Below are positions 53,941 through 63,462 of a DNA stretch of 64,000 nucleotides, in pieces. The DNA comes from Blattamonas nauphoetae (Eukaryota > Preaxostyla > Oxymonadida), in assembly GCA_033064195.1 (NCBI GenBank), contig JARBJD010000093.1, positions 62,001 to 126,000 on the forward strand. Reading direction: 5' to 3'. Under the pieces are notes generated by a model. That model was not told the DNA's origin, did not search any database, and saw only the letters and a program-made list of their open reading frames with translations. The position numbers and the translations under genes were made by a program. Position 1 is the first letter of the stretch. Each line of letters begins with the position of its first letter.

Positions 53941-54330
53941 TTATTTTTGTTTTCTCAGATGGGGCTTTTTCTTACCAGTCAGCCATGCATCAAGTCTAAT
54001 TCTGAACACTTCACTTCCGCCAATCTCTCTATAGGTGAATGGAACCAGAACTTTGGTGTACTCACCTACGAGCTCACAATTGTATTTCTTCAATTCATTT
54101 TCGACGAATGATTGAGTGTAATGTCGACGTTTCGACAAGTGAGGTCTGTTTCCCTGATTCCACAACTTTGGTTTTATTCTCCATTCAACTCCCTCATGAA
54201 CATATGTCACCGGCACATTATTTCTGACATACTCAGAGACTAGCGAACAGTTCTCTTCTCTCATTGATTCAATTAATGTTTGTTCTGAACATACTCGACG
54301 TCTTTCGTTGTACATCTCAGTTGGATTCAT
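53941..54330 (-). CDS. repeat-module protein of the Polinton (two modules)
   Basis: 129 residues in two modules: CSLVSEYVRNNVPVTYVHEG to NRPHL, and CELVGEYTKVLVPFTYRE to KKPHL. The first module lies in the right inverted repeat and has a counterpart at the left end; the second is shared with the gene at 30091-30684. The promoter-like AATTTTTTAATTTGTATTAA precedes the start. Function unknown. Confidence 0.7.
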   Translation of the reverse strand: MNPTEMYNERRRVCSEQTLIESMREENCSLVSEYVRNNVPVTYVHEGVEWRIKPKLWNQGNRPHLSKRRHYTQSFVENELKKYNCELVGEYTKVLVPFTYREIGGSEVFRIRLDAWLTGKKKPHLRKQK

Positions 54331-56264
54331 TTAATACAAATTAAAAAATTCAGAATTAGATTTTCATTCGTTGTTTTCTCAGTTTTGGATTTTTCACTCA
54401 GATCGAGGATCAATGGGTTCGATCACTCATTTCTCAACTATGCTCGTTTCGTTCTAATTCGTCGTGTTTTAGATTCTCCGGAGCTGTAGGATCATCGTGG
54501 TATGCTCCGTTTTTTCCTTTTTCCGAACTTTTGCAGAGTTATGCAGGGTTTTTGGATCGGTCGTGGATCTCTGCACTTTTATGCAAAAACGAGTATGCCG
54601 CTCTCCTTTTCTTCTCTTTTCAGACTTGTTTTCTCTATTTATGGTTGAATTGTCACTTCATTTTCACTCGTTATGTTTTCATTTTGGTGACCTGTTCGCT
54701 CGTCGTTTTTTCAGTGTTTACTCTTTTTTACCACTTCATTCATGTTTCTTTCTCTGTAACTTTTTCTCTAATACAACACACTAATTCTCGTTTACTGGAT
54801 TTTCCGGACTTTTGCAGAGATCCGCCATTCAACGGCTCACTTCATATCTCGGAATTTTTCCGTAAAAACCAACATTTCACGAACATTTTTGACTCATTTT
54901 TGATGTTTTTAAGCAAAAAAAGATCAAACACAAGCGATATTTTCACTATTGGTGTCACATTTCACGTCGTTTTCACGTTCGTCAATTTCCCTCTCAGTTT
55001 CATACTTACCCACTTCATTCATGCTTCTTTCGCTTTCTTTTACTCTGTTTTTGTGAAAAAAGTGATGAAAAGTTGACTAAAATGATGTGCTAGTGAAGTG
55101 AGAACAGCCCACAAAATGGAAGTGATATGAGCAAAATGAAGAGGAATGATGAACAGATCATATGTGAAATGGGGAGCAAAAGTGATGAAATGAAAGGGAC
55201 TACAGTCGGTTTTGAAGTGACAAAAACGGTCAAAAGTTGAGAAGTGAAAACATGAAAAAGTGACTTTATGGGAGAACTATCCGACAAAATCTCCTCAAAA
55301 TTTGAGCACACCTTACTCAGACAGTGAGAAAGAAGGATTTGCAGTGAAAATCGGATCAAAAAATCCATAGTGTCAAAATGTTGGTGCAAGAGTGTCGTCA
55401 GAGGTGTGATCAAAGAACCGTCCATAAAAAGTGAACTATAGGTGATGTACAACCAGAATTCTCAAAAAAGGGTTGTTTACTGACGATTGTGAAGTGGTTT
55501 GAAGGAAAATCGATTAAAATGAAAATTGGTGAAAAATTGTGAAAACGATCGTGTGTCGAGGATCGTCAGAACCGAATGACGTGAATACATGTCCACTAGC
55601 GATTTAAGTGGTTTTGACACCATCAGAGGGTGAAAAGTGACGTGTAGGAGAAGAGCGAGACGTCACTTTCTCCTCCTTAAAAATTTTGTCATTTTCAAAA
55701 TATGTTGTGGGGTCGGATCTAACTTTTTTTTCAAAAGTGCTTTTTTCCTAAAATTTCACCTATCAACATCAATTTCGTAATTTTAGAACGTGTTTGAACA
55801 CAATTTGAGACATTAAGGTGTTCATAGTGGCGAAATCCGAACATCGACTTTTTCGACCCTTTTTCGACCTAAGTTCGGCACGAAGCTCCACGAATTCTCA
55901 ACCGATTTTGATCAAACCTCTTTTGATCGATGACCGACAGTGTCCCCGAGATTTTAGAATTTTTTTCAGAATTTTTCGAAATGGTTCTCACTTTGGATTT
56001 GACTGATTTGTGGTAAAAAAGGAAACAACACCAAAAAAGCGCTAACATTTTTTGGAATGTTGTCAAAATTTGCTTCAAAAATGACACTTTTCACGAGGTC
56101 AAAATATTGGACATATTTTTAGAATTTAGGCCAAATATTGATGTCATCAAAATGTCATAAATTCCTTTTAATACAAGATTCAAAATTGGTCAATCGGACT
56201 TGACTTTTAGTTTTGATTTCAAAGTCAATTTCAGATTGGTTCTCCGTTCGCTTCTATAACTACT
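54190..56264. repeat. right terminal inverted repeat of the Polinton
   Basis: Inverted copy of the left end, 2,075 bp, ending CTATAACTACT. The stretch 54331-56264 has no gene; open frames at 54531-55076 and 55090-55452 mirror those at 31644-32006 and 31268-31630 and look like noncoding terminal DNA. Confidence 0.9.
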
Positions 56265-56265
56265 C

Positions 56266-56865
56266 ATGAACACCTTTTCCAACATTTCTCCTCCATCTCC
56301 CTCGCCTCCCTCCATCACACGTGCCATTCTCGAAGACATAATCACCCGAAACTGTTTCTGTCAACCAGGTACGAATGACTTGATATTTCGTCTTGATTCT
56401 GGCACTGGCGTTTTCTGTCGAACATGTGAACAGTATTGGGGCGACTCAGACCTTCATTCTGTTCCATATGTCAACAAACCTGCAAATGTGACAAAAACTT
56501 CTCATCTCACTCGACACCTCGCATCCGCTCGACACCAACGACCGAAGCTTGCAACGTTGTATTTTCACCTGTCTGTCTCCACCAACTCGATCGATACAAC
56601 CACTATCGTGTCCACATTCGAATACGAATTATCATCGCCCACTACATAATTTCTCATCTTCTGCCCGTCCATCTCTTTCAATCCCTGGTTGAGACGGTCG
56701 AACAAGCTTGCGGACTCGTTAATGATGCTTTTCCAGGTCTAACGTCGTCCTACAGTTTTTGGGAATTCGCTAAACAATTGGACACACTTTCAAACGAATC
56801 TGCCTCATTCAACCTGTTTCCACGTCCAAGCAATTTTCTGTTTTCATCAAGTTCCACAATCACAG
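56266..56865 (+). pseudogene. hAT-A transposase, N-terminal part
   Basis: Starts MNTFSNISPPSPSPPSITRA directly at the Polinton target duplication, so the ATG lies in the duplicated CATGAA. It contains a BED-type zinc finger (CRTCEQYWG ... SHLTRHLASARH). After a +1 frameshift near 56570-56600 it continues with AHYIISHLLPVHLFQSLVET, the hAT N-terminal helix region. It stops at the hAT-B insertion. Confidence 0.65.
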
Positions 56866-56896
56866 CTAGGGAGGAGCAATTGTCCGGACAGAGGGG

Positions 56897-56922
56897 GGCG
56901 CTGTCCGACCTCGGACAGCGCC
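56897..56922. other. perfect hairpin in hAT-B subterminal region
   Basis: An 11-bp stem GGCGCTGTCCG with loop ACCT and its exact complement, built on the TGTCCG motif repeated at both ends of hAT-B. Confidence 0.8.
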
Positions 56923-57179
56923 TATTTCGGATGTCGAGCTCATCAGGAGAAACAATGGGAAGGATCAGATTTAGAGTTGGATAGAAAGGGAGTAGAAGAG
57001 TGATACCTCTCGATAGAATATACAAACGATTAGCCAAGTGTGTTCTCACTATTCATCATTGGTTGTTTGTTGTTTCACACGTTTCATTCTCGTGTTCACA
57101 AGCTCCATGATACTCCCATCCTCAAATCACTGGGCAACGTGACAGGAGCCGTTGAAGTCTATCATACAACATGGTCAAG

Positions 57180-57600
57180 TCTTCTCTCCATATTTCTCAT
57201 TCTTTCATCACTTTATCTCTTTCCTATCAGGTGAACTCCTGCTCGATCGTGCCCCCTCCCTCACTCATCCCCGATCGTTGGCGTCGCCGATCCCTGGCAT
57301 TATGCAGCGCAAACAGGTGTGCTCTCCATATTTCTCATTCTTTCATCACTTTATCTCTTTCCTATCAGGTGAACTCCTGCTCGATCGTGCCCCCTCCCTC
57401 ACTCATCCCCGATCGTTGGCGTCGCCGATCCCTGGCATTATGCAGCGCAAACAGGTGTGCTCTCCATATTTCTCATTCTTTCATCACTTTATCTCTTTCC
57501 TATCAGGTGAACTCCTGCTCGATCGTGCCCCCTCCCTCACTCATCCCCGATCGTTGGCGTCGCCGATCCCTGGCATTATGCAGCGCAAACAGGTGTGCTC
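57180..57600. repeat. 138-bp tandem repeat, three copies
   Basis: GTGAACTCCTGCTCGATCGT occurs at 57231, 57369 and 57507, so the period is exactly 138 bp (46 codons) and an open plus-strand frame (57152-57784) runs through. The units are almost the same, hence recent. The frame has no known domain; each unit also carries a pyrimidine tract ending TATCAG before GTGAAC, like an intron acceptor. Confidence 0.85.
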
Positions 57601-57999
57601 TCTCCGGTACTTAAGTATTTTCGCTCTTATTCACCTTCCCTTCAGATGTTCGCCAGCTCGATCACACTCCTATCCCCAGATCACATGGCGTTGTTGGGGG
57701 AGCTGCCGACTCACGTCACACAACATACTCTCGTGTGCTCTTTCCGTTTCTTTTTTTCCAGTCCATTGTTCTCATGAATCGTGATCTTGAGTCACTTTTA
57801 TTTCGAACTTCCGATATCTTCTATTCCCACCATCAGGCCGGTATTCTCTTTCGTCTACGACTCTCCCCGTTCTTTCCTACGTCGTTTCTAGGTTCCCTGA
57901 ACTCAAGCAACGACTCCATTTCATCCCAACACCACTTTATCTGTTCTAGAAAATCGACGGAAAAGATGTTGAAGAGGTAGGAGACAACGAGAAAGGGGA

Positions 58000-58195
58000 T
58001 GGAGAAGAAGAGAATGGGGACGAGTGAGATGAGAATGGGGATGAGTGAGATGAGAATGGGGATGAGGGAGATGAGAATGGGGATGAGGGAGATGAGAATG
58101 GGGATGAGGGAGATGAGAATGGGGATGAGGGAGATGAGAATGGGGACGAATGAGATGAGAATGGGGATGTGGGAGATGAGAATGGGAATATGATT
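58000..58195. repeat. 21-bp minisatellite
   Basis: About nine tandem copies of GATGAGAATGGGGATGAGGG plus one base, inside hAT-B. It gives open frames on both strands (MRMGMRE and SSPFSSP repeats), which I take as artefacts. Confidence 0.85.
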
Positions 58196-58308
58196 GGCTG
58201 TCTTGGAGTCTGAATCACTCTCTGATCACTCTTTCACTTTCCATTCTAAAACAGTTCTGACCCAAATCAACATTTTGATCAACATGAAATGAATCACACT
58301 TCTCTCAA

Positions 58309-58740
58309 TTACTTGGCTACTGGAATCATCGGCTGATAATGATTCCCATTAACATAGGCAACACGAAGAGCTGGTTGTTGGCGAACGACTTGTGATGGTT
58401 GAAGCATCGTTGCAATCGGCCTCATGCAACTGGAATGGATGATGATCTGTCTCTGGAGAAGGTGGGACACAGCAACTATTTCCCACATCTCAACTGGGGT
58501 GGTTTGGAGAAGGTTCTCGCTCATTCTGTTCTCCCAGTCGTGTAGAAACGTATCAACATCGATCGACTCTCTGTTCTGATTCATATATTCCACCGTTTGT
58601 CTTCTCAGATCAGAGATGGAGATGTCAACATCTGGGAGGAGAAGAAGAATGGAGTGGTAGAAGCAGGAACCATTCGTGACAGACTCGGCTCTCTTCCAGC
58701 GATCTTCCATCAGTTCGAATTGATTTTGTGTCAGAGTCAC
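58309..58740 (-). CDS. OTU-like cysteine protease ORF of hAT-B
   Basis: 143 codons. NGSCFYHSILLLL carries the catalytic Cys in the OTU pattern (N/D-G-x-C), and AYVNGNHYQPMIPV near the end carries the catalytic His, so this is a compact OTU deubiquitinase-like domain. It overlaps the 3' end of the transposase ORF by about 115 bp in another frame and would be read either as a separate protein or through a frameshift as a C-terminal domain. The start at 58740 is uncertain. OTU domains are known passengers of eukaryotic transposons. Confidence 0.75.
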   Translation of the reverse strand: MTLTQNQFELMEDRWKRAESVTNGSCFYHSILLLLPDVDISISDLRRQTVEYMNQNRESIDVDTFLHDWENRMSENLLQTTPVEMWEIVAVSHLLQRQIIIHSSCMRPIATMLQPSQVVRQQPALRVAYVNGNHYQPMIPVAK

Positions 58741-60959
58741 AATTCACACGCCAATCCTTCTGCATCGGGTCCTCATCTCGTTCGGTCTTCACAACTGGGG
58801 GCAGACTCAGAGTGGATTCGGAGAGGGAGGCAACTCGTAGAATAGCATCATTCGTTTTGGATGCCAACCGGGGACGTTTGAGGGAAGCATGGCGCTTCAC
58901 AACCTTGATTGTCCTCTCGGCTGCTGCTTGGGTTGGAGGAGTACGGAGCAACGTGTCTGCGAGAAATGCAAGATGATAGAATTCCGAGTCTTCAGTTTCG
59001 ACTTCCTTCTTCCAAAAGTCGAGACTGCTTCTCATCAAACGATGTTGATTAGTGACAACTCCTCCATCGAGCCACACTTCATAGGCTGACAAATTCCTGT
59101 CAATGTCGGTCTTCATCATCTTGGGAAAGGTTGTTTCAAGAAGAATTTCGAGGTTTGCGACCATTGAGCTGGTTTGTGTTAATTGCGGAATGAAGGAACT
59201 GGCCAGCGGACGGGTGAATCGGACCACTTCATCAATTTCAACAGCCACTTCGACTCCTTTCGAGACAGAATCACCTGGTTGTACGAGTAGAATGATTTCG
59301 TCATCATCACTTCTCCTCTTCGAGGACCTCTCGTCAAGGCAAGTTCTCCAAGTCTCTCTCTTTCTCTGTCGAGCTTGTTCAATTGAATGGATTGCCACTG
59401 TATCCTCATCATCCTCTTCACTCTCCATTTCTACTTCGGATTCCTCTCGATTCTTTGTGATCCGTTGCAACTTGGTTCGAAGCCTGTTGATGAATGCCTC
59501 ATCCCAGTGTTCTCGCTGACTAGGTCGGTGCCATTCTGATATCAGACCATCCACACAAGTCAAGAAAGTACTGCCTTGATACGCCTCTCTCCCACACGAT
59601 GTCAGAGAGTATCCGAGAATGGCTGCGGACCTGTCGTCATCGAGGAGAGTGAGTCGACACACTTCGGTGGCCAAGTCGTTGATGAGATTGGCCCATTGAA
59701 ATGAGACAGAGTGCACACTTTGTGCAAGGGAGCACAACAGGTAAACAAGGTTTGTGAGGAGTGGTGGTGAGTTAGCAATCGACATGGTATTCCTCTCTAA
59801 AATGCCGACTGTGTTGATGAGAGGGTTAATCAAGTCGTGAAGGAGGTCCATGAAATGGAGTTCACTCACGGATAGAGCCATCATTGTCGAAAGCGATTGA
59901 CGGTTCGCTCTGAACCATTGAACTATCGGGCCGCACGAAATCCAACGCGAGCCGATGAACTTTGGTGGATTGGGGACATCTGTTTTGGAGGTTGGAACAG
60001 TCTCGGAAAAAGTGGAAAGAAGTTCGAGTGATGCTCGAAGGAGAACTGATCGAGAGTGAAGATGACGAATTGCTGTGTTTAGTTTGTGGGCCCAACACTG
60101 GAAATGAAGTGGTACGAAACCATACAACTCGGACAATGGCTGAAGCAGCATCTCCCTTCTCGCGTCAGTGTTCGGATGAAACACGGATACGTATCCAGAG
60201 CCTCCATCCGTAACGAAGCAGTGGATCCGCACACCAGTTTCATGGAGATTCGTCACTTCATCAAGGATAGCAGTGGCAGAATCAATGCCACTCGCTGATA
60301 TTTCCCGAATAGAGTGAAAACGAGGGAAAGATTGTTGACTTGGATCTGCAAGAACGAACACGTGTGTGTGTTCGTGTCCAGCTGGTGGTGTCACCCCATC
60401 GACGCACATTGACACAGTGGATGTAATATCACAAGTTGTTTTTCGAAGTTGTTCGGATAGCCTAACCATGTTCCGGGAGAGTGAGAATCGAGATGTTTGA
60501 GGAAGAAGTTCAGAAGTGGGCTTGTTGTGAAACCTTTGACCAAGTTTGATGAGCGATTCTTCCATTTTTACAAACCCATTGTCTTCAACCGTCCTGAATG
60601 GTGTTCCGGATCGGGCAAAGAAGACAAGAACTGACTGCTCAACCTGAGAGAGTTGAGAATCTCTCTCATGATTCTGTGCTTCTTCGATTGTCCTCCGATG
60701 ACCTGCTTCAATGAGCGCGGATATTGTTTGTGTGGATGATGGGTTGAACCGGCATTTATGAGCATCGAAAGAAGGGGTGTCTCAATTTCTAGGGGAAAAA
60801 CTCGATCCCAGGGGAATATCTCAATCACAGGGGAGAATCTCAGTCACAGGGGAGAATCTCAGTCACAGGGGAAAATCTCAATCACAGGGGAAAATCTCGG
60901 GCCACAGGGGAAGAATGTCATATACCATAAGGGTTGAAGAAGAACCCAATTTTGAACAT

Positions 60960-61026
60960 GTTTGGTTTAGCGGTAAGAATGTTGGACTTTGAGACGGCGG
61001 ACCCGGGTTCGATTCCTGTCATCGAC
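60960..61026 (+). other. tRNA-like sequence in the left inverted repeat of the Mutator-like element
   Basis: GTTTGGTTTAGCGGTAAGAA resembles a Pol III A box, GGTTCGATTCC at 61006-61016 is a perfect B box, and a run of nine T follows at once, as a Pol III terminator. The anticodon region reads CTTTGAG (Gln-like TTG), but the acceptor and anticodon stems pair poorly, so it is tRNA-derived rather than a working tRNA. Confidence 0.5.
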
Positions 61027-62437
61027 TTTTTTTTTCCTTTTTTATTTCATTTTTATCAGATATCAAATATTCTCTCTGTTGTCAATCCCTTTTTCTGCAA
61101 AAACTGTTCACAAAGACTCTACGAGGAACAAAGCGTTGCTGATGAGCGGGCGATCACGATCCTCCTTTGGTTTTCAAATTCTGGCATGATTCCACATACT
61201 AACTCAACACACAACATATCAATGAAATGTTTGATGTTTCTTTGTGCTCCATTCACAATTTCACATTCACTCATTCTCACTATTTTTGTTCTTATCACGC
61301 AAGATCGAACATTCTGTGCATCCATCAAATCGATGCGTCGAAGACTAATCTTGAGACAGTGCACTTTCAGTTGATGATATCAATATGCTTACCACCCGTT
61401 TGTCCAGTTTTGTCTCAAAGACATCCTCATCATCTCTAGATTTGTTGATGGATGACTTTGAGCCTCCCGATCCTTCGACTCAGCGACTACCGCTCTCTCC
61501 AAGGCCAGAATCAAAACAAGATACGTAGTCTCGATCAAACCAGATTCTGACTTCACAAAAGACGACAATTCTCCCCAATTTGAAGAACAGCTTCAAACAC
61601 GTAGTCTCCACTGTCTGGGTGTGTTCTGTTCTCTATCTGCAACTATTTTCTTCTTCAGTGCGTTAATGATTGATCTTGACTTCGCAGAAATCAAGGTGAT
61701 GTTCTCACTGAGTCTGGTCTCGTCTATGTTCACCAAATCAAAAAAAATGAAGGAACGTCTGTTGTACATGGAATGTGACAGTTCATAGCAAATTCAAAGT
61801 GATTCACATCACTATTGTGGGCCCTTTGGAGTGTTCCACAGATGTTCACGCTCCCAACATGTAACTTCTCGCGCCATCAGATCCAAACAACGCACGATCA
61901 GAATACAGATGACATTCTATGGAATGAGAACAAGTCTGGAAATATCCTCGAAAAATTGGAGTTGCTTGAATGCCTAAAATCTGTCTCAAACAATGAGACA
62001 GAATCCAATCCGGAAATGAAGGCTGTGGAAGTGACAGACATTCGCAGAACTTCTCTCACTGTCAACTTCAAGATGAGTCTCAAAAACATCATTTTGCACT
62101 CTTTCTACACCATCACACAGCTCTTGTCCACTCAGCTGATGACGAGTCGATGGTGGAACGAGCGATCACCACAATAACCTTCAAACTCGCCAAACAATTG
62201 AAGAATTGAGAAAATCAGAAGAAGAAACATCAAACATTTCATTGATATGTTGTGTGTTGAGTTAGTATGTGGAATCATGCCAGAATTTGAAAACCAAAGG
62301 AGGATCGTGATCGCCCGCTCATCAGCAACGCTTTGTTCCTCGTAGAGTCTTTGTGAACAGTTTTTGCAGAAAAAGGGATTGACAACAGAGAGAATATTTG
62401 ATATCTGATAAAAATGAAATAAAAAAGGAAAAAAAAA

Positions 62438-62504
62438 GTCGATGACAGGAATCGAACCCGGGTCCGCCGTCTCAAAGTCCAACATTCTTACCGCTAAACC
62501 AAAC
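62438..62504 (-). other. tRNA-like sequence in the right inverted repeat of the Mutator-like element
   Basis: Exact inverted counterpart of 60960-61026, pointing into the element from the other end with the T run on its inner side. Confidence 0.5.
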
Positions 62505-63462
62505 ATGTTCAAAATTGGGTTCTTCTTCAACCCTTATGGTATATGACATTCTTCCCCTGTGGCCCGAGATTTTCCCCTGTGATTGAGATTTTCCCCTGTG
62601 ACTGAGATTCTCCCCTGTGATTGAGATATTCCCCTGGGATCGAGTTTTTCCCCTGAATATTGAGGTACCCCGAAAGAAGAGAGGGTTCCACGACCGTAGA
62701 AGCGACATAAGCTCCCATCATTATCCAGACAGAGACATTGAATATCTTTTTTGTCTGCGCATAAAGATTTCGTTCGGAGGTTTAAGCGATAGTATTTTGC
62801 ATAGGTTCTTCCACCACTTGTTTTCCTCTCAACTCTTGAAATGATGAGTGATTGATCATGAGGATGGCGGATAATGTCTTTTTCTTCAAATGGTGACGAG
62901 TTAAAGTGAAAAGAGAAAACCTGTTGCGTTGTGAATGGTCTTTTTCGAATTGATTTCGATCTCATGTGTGAAATGTTTCTTGTGCATTGATCACTGTTCT
63001 GATAGCTGAAAGAGTTGACAATCTTGACTCGTGCGAATTTGAAACTGAAGAAGAAGTTGTCTTCCGATTCGTGTTCGAATCAAAAAACTGTCGCGTGGGT
63101 TGATCGTCCGTTGTCCGGGACTGGACAGATTTGTCCGTTTTCAACTAATCACATCTGGATAATGAAGAAATTCAAATGATTCTGTTTTTCAATACAGGAG
63201 AGATTGTCCAAGATCGGACATGGTTGGACATTTTTACAATTAATGGGTCATTTTGTCCGAATTCTCAATTCTTGTTTCTAATCACTCTTTATGGACAAAT
63301 TTTGAACAATATCATGATTTAAAAAGAGTATAGACTCAAATGGAGGGTTATTCACAGGTAGTCACGTTGCAAGAATTGAATTTTCTCAGATTGGACAAGA
63401 CCTCTGTCCGATGTCCGAAGAAACTCTTGTTTTGTCCGTCCGTTGCTCATCCTTAATCACAG

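Larger units (their letters stand above)
29831..56264. mobile_element. Polinton/Maverick fossil, 26.4 kb
   Basis: Flanked on both sides by the 6-bp duplication CATGAA (29825-29830 and 56265-56270), with ends AGTAGTTATAG...CTATAACTACT, which is the classical Polinton arrangement. Long terminal inverted repeats, protein-primed polymerase B, rve integrase, FtsK/HerA-type ATPase and double-jelly-roll-type capsid genes identify the family. Nearly all genes run leftward, except the ATPase, the S74 gene and the left-end repeat gene. It is broken: two other DNA elements have inserted and one capsid-like copy is damaged, so about four breaks in all. Age: fairly young, as the target duplication is perfect and the inverted repeats are almost the same over more than 1.4 kb. 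I did not recognise the adenain-type protease gene. Confidence 0.92.
60775..62670. mobile_element. 1.9-kb Mutator-like element inserted in hAT-B
   Basis: Flanked by the 9-bp duplication CGAAAGAAG (60766-60774, 62671-62679), the length typical of Mutator-like elements. Terminal inverted repeats are 468 bp (60775-61242) and 449 bp (62222-62670); the 19-bp difference is exactly one unit of a terminal tandem repeat (CACAGGGGAAAATCTCAAT), five units on the left and four on the right. No transposase: the interior (61243-62221) has a 120-codon plus-strand ORF (61815-62177) of unknown origin, probably captured. Confidence 0.85.
58625..62965 (-). pseudogene. hAT-B transposase gene, split by a Mutator-like element
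   Basis: Coding sequence starts at or before 62965 (MRSKSIRKRPFTTQQVFSFH), reaches GRGTLSSF at 62671, and resumes at 60774 with DAHKCRFNPSS in the same frame once the insert and one target duplication are ignored. The rest is undamaged for about 715 codons: the hAT hallmark GTPFRTVEDNGFVKMEESLI, a catalytic Asp in MCVDGVTPPAGHEH, the second in HCFVTDGGSGYVS, the CWAHKLN motif, GSRWISCG, and the C-terminal dimerisation region with the catalytic Glu in TQAAAERTIKVVKRHASLKR. Apart from the insertion I see no lesion, so the insertion is probably recent. Confidence 0.85.
56866..63454 (-). mobile_element. hAT-B: hAT transposon inserted in hAT-A
   Basis: Ends CTAGGGAGGAGCAA and (inverted) AAGGATGAGCAA, flanked by the 8-bp duplication AATCACAG (56858-56865, 63455-63462). 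Removing it leaves the hAT-A frame continuous through STITAIKLNSTS, which confirms the borders. Subterminal TGTCCG/CGGACA motifs crowd both ends (56881-56945 and 63105-63440), as expected for transposase-binding sites. It carries a transposase gene and an OTU ORF on the minus strand and is interrupted by a Mutator-like element. 62966-63454 holds no gene. Confidence 0.85.

Noticed and set aside
54531-55076. 181-codon membrane-like frame in the Polinton right repeat
   Set aside because: Low-complexity Phe/Ser-rich frame in terminal repeat DNA; the left-end counterpart is only partly open.
58000-58195. CRISPR-like regular repeats
   Set aside because: Contiguous 21-bp units with no spacers: a minisatellite in a eukaryotic transposon.
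60960-61026. Functional tRNA-Gln gene
   Set aside because: The B box is perfect but acceptor and anticodon stems do not pair and it lies in a transposon end; kept only as tRNA-like.
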